Of a stretch of 48,614 nucleotides of DNA, positions 35,915 through 43,397 are shown piece by piece. Source of the DNA: Alkalilimnicola ehrlichii. GTDB lineage: Bacteria > Pseudomonadota > Gammaproteobacteria > Nitrococcales > AK92. Each line of letters starts with the position of its first letter. The first letter of the stretch is position 1. The DNA lies in contig NZ_NFZV01000030.1 of assembly GCF_003399765.1 (NCBI RefSeq), positions 1 through 48,614 of the forward strand, in the 5' to 3' direction. The translations under genes and the position numbers were made by a program. The notes below the pieces were generated by a model. The model did no database searches. It was not told the DNA's origin and worked only from the letters and a program-made list of their open reading frames with translations.

Positions 35915-38900
35915 GTGACTATGTTGCCGCAAATGGCCGGCGATGGGTTCTTCCGTCTAGTCGTCCTCGACGACGCGGGGCAAGCTAATTTCAGCGATGA
36001 GCGGATCGTTGTGGAGATTGAGCCGTCTCAGTTGTTGCATGAGGTGGCGCTGGAACTGCCCGAATACAGCATACCGCCAGGCGCAGAGCTTAGCGGCCGC
36101 TTGGTCGTGACGAGAAAAGTGGAATTTGTCGATAGAGCGGTTGTAGAAATCCAGGGGGCCATTGAAAGTTCCGCGCAACAGAATTTCTCTCTGCGCGCGG
36201 ATGGAGACCGGCGGCAGGTTGTAGACTTTACGGCCACGCTCGATACTTCGTTGCAGGCGGGCGAACAGATTGCAGTGACCGTGACCGCCTACGATGTCTA
36301 TGGTCGAGCCGTCAGCGAGTCGGCAGTGCTCGAAGTCGGCGAATGGGGTACGCGCCAGGTTGTCGTTGATGACGAGCGCACGCTCAACTCCGGTGCCGAC
36401 GTTGAGGATTACCGTTTTGCCGGCTTAACGGTTGCCGAAGGTGGTGTGCTGCGCCTTTCGACCTTTGTCGACTTGCCGCAGCTTGCTTCGCTGCATATCC
36501 AAAGCGGCGGCCGTGTCGAGTTCTTCGGCAGCTTGGAACGCCGTCACCTTCAGGTTCGTGATCAGTTGCGTATCGACGCGGGCGGCGTCTTACAGGTAAC
36601 GCCGTTCAATGCGCGCTGGTGGAGTTTGCATAACGTTCTGTATTACGGCGCCCCGCATGGCGGCGATACCGCCCTGCGGGACGGCGTTAGCCGTTACCGT
36701 GCCTACGGCTCCGTCAAAGAGCCTCTGTTTCCGGGGGAGAGTGCTATTAGGTCGGCAGGGCCTGGCAGCATTGGCCATAGTGCAGCCGCCGGCGGCGGTG
36801 CGCTCAGAGTCGACGCAGGAAGCCTGGCCCTGTTCGGCGAAATCGGCGCCGTTGGCGCCGATGCTGAAGGCAACTTCTGTACGGGTCGTGTGTCTTGCCA
36901 CTATGGCAGTGGCGCCGGCGGCAGTCTGGACTTGCGCTTCGGTCACGTTGAGGGCGATGGCCGAATCACAGTGGACGGTGGCGCAGCGCGTTCGCAACAA
37001 GGCTCGGGTAGCGGCGGCCGGGTCGCCATTCGTTACGACAGTTACGGCGACGGCTCGCAAACTCTGGAGGAAGGCCTGCGGATCCACGCGCGAGCCGGCG
37101 CGGTGCCGAGCGAGGGTTACGCGGGTGGGCCGGGTACGATTTTCGTCCAGCGCTTAGGCCAGACCTACGGTGATTTGATCGTCGATGCCGACGGTCGCGG
37201 CGAGGCGGATGCGGGCGCCCCGTCTCGTCCGCAGGCCACGCTGCCTTCCGTTGGCGTGCATGTAGTAACGGCGGTCGAGTATCTCGGCGACGGCCTGTAT
37301 CGGGTATTTGCCGCCGAAGACGCCTGGCTTTTGCCGGACGATGCCGCTTGGCGCTCCCAAGATGGCTTCGATACGACGGGCCACACAATGTGGCGCACCA
37401 GCCTCGTCGGGCGGAAGATCAGCTTTGATAGCGCCGTTTACGACGCGGCCACCTATGAGATCGTCGATAGCGCGGTCGATAGTTTGGTCGTGCGGGCCGA
37501 CACGGACCTCAGCATTTACATCGGCGCGACTTTGCAGGGCGTTTACCAGTTCGATGCCGTTAACGTGCGCGGCGGGGCGAAGCTGGCGGCGGCTGATCTT
37601 GTCATCGCGGACCAGGTTTCGGTGACGGACTGGTGGGCGATTAGCGATGCCGCCCTCCTCAGCCGTGGCGCCCAGACGCTGGGCGATGTCGTTGTCGAGG
37701 ATACAACGCGCACCTTCGAAAGCGCGGTGACCGCAGACTCGTTGAGTTTGCGGAACGCGGAGGTCTTTGTCCCGGTTGCTTTGCAGATTAGCGGCGACTT
37801 GGAACTCGATAGCAACAGCCGGTTGGCGGCGCACAGCATCCATGTTCAGGGAAATGTGCGCCTGACAGACGACGCCGTGCTACATAGCAGCAGGCTGTGG
37901 GTCGGGGGCGATGTCGAAGTCGCCGGAGCGTCGGTGAATACCGACGTAGCGACGTTCGCCGGCGATCTGCGGGCAACGGGCGACTTGCTGTTGAGGGCTA
38001 CCGAGGCCGGGATCGAGGGTTCTCTCGTACTCGAAACCGCTCATGTTCTAGTCGGTATGCATGAACCGATCAAGGTCGGTGCGGATATGCTCTTGCGCGA
38101 CGGAGCGGTGCTGACGGTCCCGTCTCCTGCCCAAGAAGCGCCTTACCCGCTGCATTTGGAGGTTGCCGGAACCGTCAGTATTGACTCCGACTCCTTCATC
38201 GATGTTAGCGGTAAGGGGTATTACCGCAGCCAGCGGGCGCCGTTCGTTCCCGCCGACGGCGATCACCAAAGTTGCCACGGCGGGGTTCGCGTCTCGGCGC
38301 AGGCGGATTGCGTCGTCGGGCATTATGAGCGCGCCCGTTTTGCCGGCGGCGCTTCTCGAGGTGAATTGCCTGGCGGCGGTTATGTCACGCTTCAGGCGGA
38401 ATCCTTGCTGTTGTACGGCGGCATCCTCGCCAACGGTATGGATGCGTCGTGGGATGATTCGACTGCGGGCGGCGGTATCCACATCGAGGTGGAATCGCTG
38501 GTCGGTGGCGGCCGCTTGGAAGCGGTGGGCGGCTCGGTCGTGGACAGCAATTCCAACAGCAATGCCGCCGCGGGCGGCGGCCGAATCAGCTTATACGGCG
38601 ACGATCTCGCCGGCTTCGACTTCTCTTCGACCACCGCCCGCGGCGGTCTGAACAACCCCGCAGGTACTCGTCCCTCCGCTGGTGCCGGTACGGTCTACTG
38701 GCAGGAATCGGGCGCTGATTATGGCCATTTACACATCGTCGGCACTGGGTTTAGGCCCGCCGGCGGGAGTACGCCGGTGCGAGCCGTGGGACGCCACGAA
38801 ATCATCGAGATCAGCTCCCTCGGCGATCACCGATGGCGCATCGGTGTGGCGGATGGCGACTGGGAGCCGAGCGATACCGACAGGCAGCGGGGACTTGCCG

Positions 38901-40813
38901 GGCATTGGGTCCAGTTGGGTGAGGATGCGGACACCGCACAGCGTTATCGTGTGATCGATAACGCGGAGACCAGCCTTATTCTCCACAGCAGCGAAGATCT
39001 TGCCGCGCGCTATGCGGTGGGCGACGTGCTTGTCGGTGTGCATGTCTTCGAGACGCTCACCATCGCCGATGAGGCCTCGGTCGACTTCGGCGATGACCGC
39101 TTGATCGTTAACAATCCAGCCGCTTCGTCGCTAGAGCGGAGCGAACTGCTGGTCGGCGAAGTGGATGTCAGCACTTTCGATTGGCTGGTCCAGGAGGCCG
39201 TTGACAGCAACATCGAGGTGTCCGGCGATGCGAGAACCTCGGGCGATATGATCTTGGGCGAAGACAGATACCTAGTTGTACAAGGTCACCTGCGGGTGGC
39301 CGGAACTCTGGGCCTGGGTCAGCGTGCCGAACTCCATGCAGGGGCCGTGTCGGCCACCGACGCCTTGCTGGTGAACGCCACACTGGCGAGCCGGTATCTC
39401 AACGTGAACAATAACCTAAGCTTGATGGAGGGTGCGGTACTCACCGCGCCGGGTATGAACGGCCGGATAAATGCCGTGGCGGATGCGCGGCTAGAAGTCG
39501 ATGTCGATGGCTCGATCTTCGTCGATCAAGACTCCCGCATCGACGTGTCGGCGCAAGGCTTTGGCCACCGCCAGCATGGACCGTTCGGAACTTTGGGGGC
39601 CTGGAACGGCTGTCACGCCGGCGTCGCTCAGGGCCGCACGGCTGACTGTATCTACGGCCGCTACGATCTACCCCGCTTCCCGGGCAGTGGCGGTAATAAC
39701 TCGGGCGCCGGCGGCGGTGTAGCGATCGTTCGCGCCGGTGCCCTGGCCTTGAACGGGCAACTGTTGGCCGATCACCGTAACAACGGTGCCGCGGGCGGTT
39801 CGATCGATGTAACGGTGACTGACTTGACCGGCTCGGGTTCGATTTCCGCCGCCGGCGGTTGGAATGCCAGCGGCGGCCGGGTCGCGCTACGCGCCCACGG
39901 CTTCTCCGACTTTAATTTAGGTAATATCCGTGCCACCGCCGGCGGCGGTGCGCCGGGAACGATTTATCTGGAGAACCTTGCCGAGGACACCCTGCATCTG
40001 CGAGTCGATAACGATGGCTTGAATGCCACCGGGGCAGTCCACGCGCGCGCCTTTGGCGAGTACCGTGTGGTGGGCGTGAACCAGCTCAGCCAAGGCCTGT
40101 GGGAGCTTGAAATCGCCGATGCACAAGGCATCCGGCAGCGGCTCGAAGGGCAGCTCGCTGCCCTCGGCGAAGGCTCGTTGGTGGGGTATGACCTTAGCGT
40201 CGATGCGCCGCGGGTTCTTACCATTACGGCCGACCCTGACTGGGACGGTCCGTGGATCAATATCGGCCATCTGATTCAGGTAGTGGACTTGGATACCGGT
40301 GGGTCGCATACCAGCCACTCCTTCTATTACAACGAGGATGCGGGCCCTGCCGCCGACCTGGAATGGAACCATGATTTACCGGCGGGTAACTACCGTATCG
40401 TGGTGGGCAGCCAGCCCTGGTTCGACGCGGAGGCCGCTTTGGCTGGTGAACGCAATGCTCCAGGTGCGGCGAGCCGCTTCCGTTTCGATGCCGTTACCGT
40501 CGATCCCGCCTCGGCGGCCGCCGAAGGGCCGGTCGACGGTATGTGGGTCGATCTCGACGCCACCGATCCGGAAAGCCCCTTGTACCGCATCGAAACCGGT
40601 TCCGTAGACCGTCTGGTGATTCGTACCGACGACGACCTCTCGCCGTTGCTCGGCAACCGTATAACCGGCGCTCACGTCTTCGATACGGTACATATCACCG
40701 GTAACGGACAATTCGATGCCGGCGCTGAGCGGCTGGTGATTCGGGATCCGGACGGCTCCCAGATTGATGAAGGTGGATTGATTACTCACGATGATTTTTA
40801 TGAGCAAGAATAA
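35915..40813 (+). CDS. Giant surface protein, fragment 5 (C-terminal beta-helix-like units)
   Basis: C-terminal part of the giant protein; the real frame is open from about 35855, so the GTG at 35915 is an internal codon. After an Ig-like start (to about 36340), nearly the whole fragment is three units of roughly 500 residues. They are rich in short repeated strands and Gly patches (SAAAGGGALRVDAGSLALFG, NAAAGGGRISLYGDD, GAGGGVAIVRAGALALNG) of the kind seen in right-handed beta-helix surface proteins. Each unit has one conserved Cys pair and ends with an L-V-(I/V)-R-x-D-(D/T)-L-like strand followed by G-x-H-V-F-(D/E)-T. The protein stops (QIDEGGLITHDDFYEQE) just after entering a fourth repeat. 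No sorting signal, barrel or transmembrane anchor is seen. The downstream parvulin gene starts about 45 bases later. Confidence 0.8.
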   Translation: MTMLPQMAGDGFFRLVVLDDAGQANFSDERIVVEIEPSQLLHEVALELPEYSIPPGAELSGRLVVTRKVEFVDRAVVEIQGAIESSAQQNFSLRADGDRRQVVDFTATLDTSLQAGEQIAVTVTAYDVYGRAVSESAVLEVGEWGTRQVVVDDERTLNSGADVEDYRFAGLTVAEGGVLRLSTFVDLPQLASLHIQSGGRVEFFGSLERRHLQVRDQLRIDAGGVLQVTPFNARWWSLHNVLYYGAPHGGDTALRDGVSRYRAYGSVKEPLFPGESAIRSAGPGSIGHSAAAGGGALRVDAGSLALFGEIGAVGADAEGNFCTGRVSCHYGSGAGGSLDLRFGHVEGDGRITVDGGAARSQQGSGSGGRVAIRYDSYGDGSQTLEEGLRIHARAGAVPSEGYAGGPGTIFVQRLGQTYGDLIVDADGRGEADAGAPSRPQATLPSVGVHVVTAVEYLGDGLYRVFAAEDAWLLPDDAAWRSQDGFDTTGHTMWRTSLVGRKISFDSAVYDAATYEIVDSAVDSLVVRADTDLSIYIGATLQGVYQFDAVNVRGGAKLAAADLVIADQVSVTDWWAISDAALLSRGAQTLGDVVVEDTTRTFESAVTADSLSLRNAEVFVPVALQISGDLELDSNSRLAAHSIHVQGNVRLTDDAVLHSSRLWVGGDVEVAGASVNTDVATFAGDLRATGDLLLRATEAGIEGSLVLETAHVLVGMHEPIKVGADMLLRDGAVLTVPSPAQEAPYPLHLEVAGTVSIDSDSFIDVSGKGYYRSQRAPFVPADGDHQSCHGGVRVSAQADCVVGHYERARFAGGASRGELPGGGYVTLQAESLLLYGGILANGMDASWDDSTAGGGIHIEVESLVGGGRLEAVGGSVVDSNSNSNAAAGGGRISLYGDDLAGFDFSSTTARGGLNNPAGTRPSAGAGTVYWQESGADYGHLHIVGTGFRPAGGSTPVRAVGRHEIIEISSLGDHRWRIGVADGDWEPSDTDRQRGLAGHWVQLGEDADTAQRYRVIDNAETSLILHSSEDLAARYAVGDVLVGVHVFETLTIADEASVDFGDDRLIVNNPAASSLERSELLVGEVDVSTFDWLVQEAVDSNIEVSGDARTSGDMILGEDRYLVVQGHLRVAGTLGLGQRAELHAGAVSATDALLVNATLASRYLNVNNNLSLMEGAVLTAPGMNGRINAVADARLEVDVDGSIFVDQDSRIDVSAQGFGHRQHGPFGTLGAWNGCHAGVAQGRTADCIYGRYDLPRFPGSGGNNSGAGGGVAIVRAGALALNGQLLADHRNNGAAGGSIDVTVTDLTGSGSISAAGGWNASGGRVALRAHGFSDFNLGNIRATAGGGAPGTIYLENLAEDTLHLRVDNDGLNATGAVHARAFGEYRVVGVNQLSQGLWELEIADAQGIRQRLEGQLAALGEGSLVGYDLSVDAPRVLTITADPDWDGPWINIGHLIQVVDLDTGGSHTSHSFYYNEDAGPAADLEWNHDLPAGNYRIVVGSQPWFDAEAALAGERNAPGAASRFRFDAVTVDPASAAAEGPVDGMWVDLDATDPESPLYRIETGSVDRLVIRTDDDLSPLLGNRITGAHVFDTVHITGNGQFDAGAERLVIRDPDGSQIDEGGLITHDDFYEQE
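36380..40710 (+). repeat. Three tandem beta-helix-like units with conserved Cys pairs
   Basis: Unit ends recur near 37450-37570 (YEIVDSAVDSLVVRADTDLS), 38940-39075 (YRVIDNAETSLILHSSEDLA) and 40579-40700 (YRIETGSVDRLVIRTDDDLS), spaced about 1,490 and 1,640 bases. Each is followed by GVYQFDAVNV, GVHVFETLTI or GAHVFDTVHI. Cys pairs are encoded at 36878 and 36896, 38273 and 38309, and 39611 and 39647. Units 2 and 3 share CHxGV(x)nADCxxGxY. The similarity is at protein level; the DNA copies have diverged. Confidence 0.7.
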
Positions 40814-40859
40814 GCAAAGCGATATAATGCCAATGAACGGGATGGGGGATTTGAAAGGG

Positions 40860-41678
40860 ATGCTCAAACGTACTGTGCTCGCTTTAGGAATCGTTCTCGT
40901 GTTAGCCGCCTGTTCGCGCGGCGGCGACGAGGATGCGGTGGCGCGAATCGGCGATAAAACCATCAGCGAGGCCGAGTTCAGCGCTCACCTCGATTTCAAG
41001 CGTATTCCCGCCGATGATGCGCGCCGGCGCGAGGCTGCTTTGCAGCAGTATGTCGAACGCGAAGCGCTCGCCACCGTCATCGAACAAAGCGACGTGCTGG
41101 ATCGCGCGGCGATCCAGGCCGAGTTGAACGAATTCCGCCAGGAAATGTTGATCAGCCGGTATTTCCAAGCCTTTCTCAACGACCGCGTTACCGAGGAAGC
41201 GATCGAATCCTACTACCTCAATAACGCCGACAACTATCAGCACCGGCAAGTCCGCGTCGCGCACATCTTGCAGCGCACCCACAGCGGTATGGACGAGTCC
41301 GAGCGGCAGGCCAAGCTGACCACGCTGCAAGAGGCCTACTCCAAGCTCCGCGCGGGAGCGGATTTTGCCGAACTGGTGCAACAGTATTCCGAAGACCAAG
41401 TGTCGGCGGCAAAAGGCGGCGATCTGGGCTGGCTGCGCGAAGGCACGATCAGCACCCGCTTCTCCGAAGTGGCCTTTAACACGCCGGCCGGAGAGCTGAG
41501 CGAGCCCTTCGAGACGCCGTTCGGCTTCCATATCGTGAAAGTGCTGGAAAGCCCGATGACGGTGAAACAGCCGCTGGAAGCCGTGCGCGGCAACATCCGC
41601 CACCAGTTGCGTAACCAGGCGCGGGAAGCCGAGCTGGAGCGCCTGCTGGGCGAGATTGAGATCGAAACGGCGGATTAA
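40860..41678 (+). CDS. Parvulin-type peptidyl-prolyl isomerase lipoprotein
   Basis: A 272-residue protein from ATG 40860, chosen because it starts the lipoprotein signal MLKRTVLALGIVLVLAAC. The lipobox is LAAC with Cys18, and Ser at +2 fits outer-membrane sorting. In-frame ATGs at 40791, 40800, 40827, 40833 and 40842 would only lengthen the n-region; from 40791 or 40800 the frame would overlap the giant gene stop, suggesting translational coupling. A SurA_N-like helical region (residues about 20-125) is followed by a PpiC/parvulin domain (about 130-232): VRVAHIL, then SEDQVSAAKGGDLGWLREG and FETPFGFHIVKVLE, all classical rotamase positions. It catalyses cis-trans isomerisation of prolyl bonds in the periplasm. 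Its position suggests it serves the giant protein. EpsD/PrsA-type lipoprotein PPIases are the nearest families. Confidence 0.85.
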   Translation: MLKRTVLALGIVLVLAACSRGGDEDAVARIGDKTISEAEFSAHLDFKRIPADDARRREAALQQYVEREALATVIEQSDVLDRAAIQAELNEFRQEMLISRYFQAFLNDRVTEEAIESYYLNNADNYQHRQVRVAHILQRTHSGMDESERQAKLTTLQEAYSKLRAGADFAELVQQYSEDQVSAAKGGDLGWLREGTISTRFSEVAFNTPAGELSEPFETPFGFHIVKVLESPMTVKQPLEAVRGNIRHQLRNQAREAELERLLGEIEIETAD

Positions 41679-41721
41679 ACCAATCCGACAGCGCCACTGC
41701 GACAGCGGAAGAAACAGAACA

Positions 41722-42594
41722 ATGAAAGCCTTACTCCGTGCGAGCTTGCTCCTTACTTTGTTGTTGGTCGGCTGCGGCGAGCGAGCCGATACCGACGCGG
41801 CAGTGGAGCGTAAGTTTGAAGACCGCGTGCTAGCCGAAGTAGGCGGCGAGCCGGTGTACCAAGCCGAGTTGGACGCCCATTTGCTGACCCTGTTCGGCGA
41901 CCGGGCGACAGCGGGTCTCGGCGCCGACGTGGAGCGCAAGGCGCTGGAAAGTTTGGTGATGGCGCGGGTGCTGGCGCGCCGCGCCGAGACCGAGTTGCCC
42001 GAATACCGTCTACACGAGCTGGAAGTGCAAGCCGCCCTGCACCGTGAACAATTATTGCTGAATGCCTACTTGCAACAACGGGTGGCGCCGGCGCCGGTGT
42101 CCTCGGCGATGGTGCGAGACTTCTACGAGCGCCACCCCGAGCGGTTCGGCGCCGGTGTGGTGCGCAGCTTCGAGCTGCTTATGGCGCCGGATGCCTTAGC
42201 CAATCCGGCCCGTGACGAGCTGCTGGAAGCCTTGGCGGCGGCGCAAGACCACAGCAATTGGGCCGCCTTGGCGCAAGGCCTGCGGGCGCAGGGCCACGAG
42301 CTGGAATACCGCCGCGGCACGAGCGAGGGCGATTTATTGGATACGCGCTTGCGCAGCGTGGTGGACGGCGTCGAACCCGGCCAAAGCTCTGCGCCGGGTT
42401 TATACAACCAGCGGCCTTTCGTGCTCCGCGTGGTCGACGAGGTCGAGCAGCCGCCGCGGCCGTTGACCGAGGTCAGCGGCCAGATTCGTCAGGCGCTGGC
42501 GGCGCAGCAAATGCAGGCGGCGGTGCGCAGCGTCACCGAGCCGCTGCTGGAGGAGGTAGAGATCGACTACCTCTGGGATAACGACGACAACTAA
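41722..42594 (+). CDS. SurA/PpiC-like lipoprotein with degenerate isomerase domain
   Basis: A 290-residue protein from ATG 41722. The start is supported by GGAAG about 10 bases upstream and by the signal MKALLRASLLLTLLLVGC, lipobox LVGC with Cys18 and Gly at +2. The frame is open further upstream, but that part lacks a signal. Architecture follows the preceding gene: an N-terminal segment (VLAEVGGEPVYQAELDAHLL), a helical chaperone-like region (LVMARVLARRAETELPEYRL), then a parvulin-position domain (about 135-260) and a C-terminal helix (QIRQALAAQQMQAAVRSV). The parvulin domain lacks the usual AxHIL and GGDLGW signatures; the corresponding stretch reads VRSFELLMAP and RGTSEGDLLDTRLRSVVDG. It may therefore be a holdase rather than an active isomerase. 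It lies 43 bases after the first PPIase gene, in the same orientation, so the two probably form one operon and arose by duplication and divergence. Confidence 0.75.
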   Translation: MKALLRASLLLTLLLVGCGERADTDAAVERKFEDRVLAEVGGEPVYQAELDAHLLTLFGDRATAGLGADVERKALESLVMARVLARRAETELPEYRLHELEVQAALHREQLLLNAYLQQRVAPAPVSSAMVRDFYERHPERFGAGVVRSFELLMAPDALANPARDELLEALAAAQDHSNWAALAQGLRAQGHELEYRRGTSEGDLLDTRLRSVVDGVEPGQSSAPGLYNQRPFVLRVVDEVEQPPRPLTEVSGQIRQALAAQQMQAAVRSVTEPLLEEVEIDYLWDNDDN

Positions 42595-42758
42595 TTGCGC
42601 GCACAGCGCTGAGCACGCATGGCCAGGGCACGGTCATGCACGATACGCGATTTGATGGGGGGCGGGGCCATAACGGCTCGTCCATGGATAAGAGTCCTCG
42701 TCGGGATTGCCGAATGCGATTGCGAGAGGATTTGGGACAGTGGAACCAGGACCGATCC

Positions 42759-43397
42759 ATGCCAGGCACAACACATTCGGTTGTCTCGGCTGCGCAGCGA
42801 CGCAGTCGCTACCGCGCGCTGATTTTTCTCTGCGCCTTGTTGCTCGCCCTGCTCGGCTGTAGCGGCTCATCCGACGACGACCCGGCGCCGACACCTGGGG
42901 CCGTGACCGATTTATCCGCCACGATGGAAGGATCCGGTGTGCGCCTGCAATGGTCAGCGCCCAACCCTGCCGATAACGTGGCGCAATACCGCGTTTATCG
43001 GGGCGAGATCAACGGCGGACTGAGCCGTTTGGCCGAAGTCGCTGCCGCCGACGCCCGCTTCGTCGATGCCGAGCCGGCTAACGGCACGGTTTATCGTTAC
43101 CGTGTCGTAGCATTGAACCGGGACAACCAAGCAGGGCCTGCCGCCGAGGTCGAATTCTTCGTCGCCTATAACACGACACCGGTACGCCAACTTTCGGTTA
43201 GCCGCGACGAGTGGTACGGCAAGCTGCGTTGGCAGCCGGAGAGCGGCTACCGCTACCAAGTGTTTCGAGGCACTTCGCGGCCGCCGAAGCCATGCTGGTC
43301 GAGACCGAGCAGTCCGAACACCGCGATGCCACCGCAACCGGTGCCGAGCCTTTGTATTATCGGGTGGCGACGGTGCGGGATTTCAGCAACCCGCTGA
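42759..43397 (+). CDS. Ig/FN3 lipoprotein, N-terminal fragment
   Basis: Start ATG 42759 is preferred: AGG lies 8 bases upstream and it gives a lipoprotein signal with core ALIFLCALLLALLGC (lipobox LLGC, Cys34, Ser at +2, outer-membrane type). The frame also has an ATG at 42636, which would put about 41 unsuited residues in front. After a Ser/Asp-rich linker there is a fibronectin type III domain (residues about 45-130, with LQWSAPNPADNVAQYRVYRG and YRYRVVALNRDNQAGP), then the start of a second one (LRWQPESGYRYQVFRG). After about 43271 the frame is wrong (PPKPCWSRPSSPN). Adding one base gives FRG, one variable residue, then FAAAEAMLVETE, in fragment 2. Likely anchored in the outer membrane and exposed to the periplasm or surface. 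Confidence 0.75.
   Translation: MPGTTHSVVSAAQRRSRYRALIFLCALLLALLGCSGSSDDDPAPTPGAVTDLSATMEGSGVRLQWSAPNPADNVAQYRVYRGEINGGLSRLAEVAAADARFVDAEPANGTVYRYRVVALNRDNQAGPAAEVEFFVAYNTTPVRQLSVSRDEWYGKLRWQPESGYRYQVFRGTSRPPKPCWSRPSSPNTAMPPQPVPSLCIIGWRRCGISATR

Larger units (their letters stand above)
1404..40813 (+). other. Reconstructed giant secreted-protein gene (13,137 codons, four frameshifts)
   Basis: Five consecutive + strand open frames (1404-15797, 15803-17674, 17659-26946, 26580-35864, 35915-40813) form one gene. At each junction the protein continues in the -1 frame, and adding one base restores a domain-consistent reading: near 15758 (CC to CCC), 17657 (GGG to GGGG), 26895 (one G) and 35849-35854 (G6 to G7). 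The span is 39,410 bases; with four added bases it is 39,414, exactly 13,138 codons including the stop. The N-terminus is a Sec signal peptide and the rest is extracellular-type modules (Ig-like, LVIVD propeller, SbsA/Big_5-like, IPT/TIG, TSP3-like, PPC-like, beta-helix-like). It is either one very large surface protein broken by sequencing error, or a decaying gene. The first is more likely because the coding signal remains strong on both sides of each break. Confidence 0.85.

Noticed and set aside
35855-40813. Type V autotransporter because of the beta-helix-like C-terminal region
   Set aside because: No C-terminal barrel with a terminal aromatic residue is present; the protein ends in a polar, acidic tail (HDDFYEQE).
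43211-43270. GTG start at 43211 as the start of an independent gene
   Set aside because: It lies inside the FN3 coding of the upstream frame, has no signal peptide, and its first 20 residues do not fit the domain. The lipoprotein frame simply shifts near 43271.
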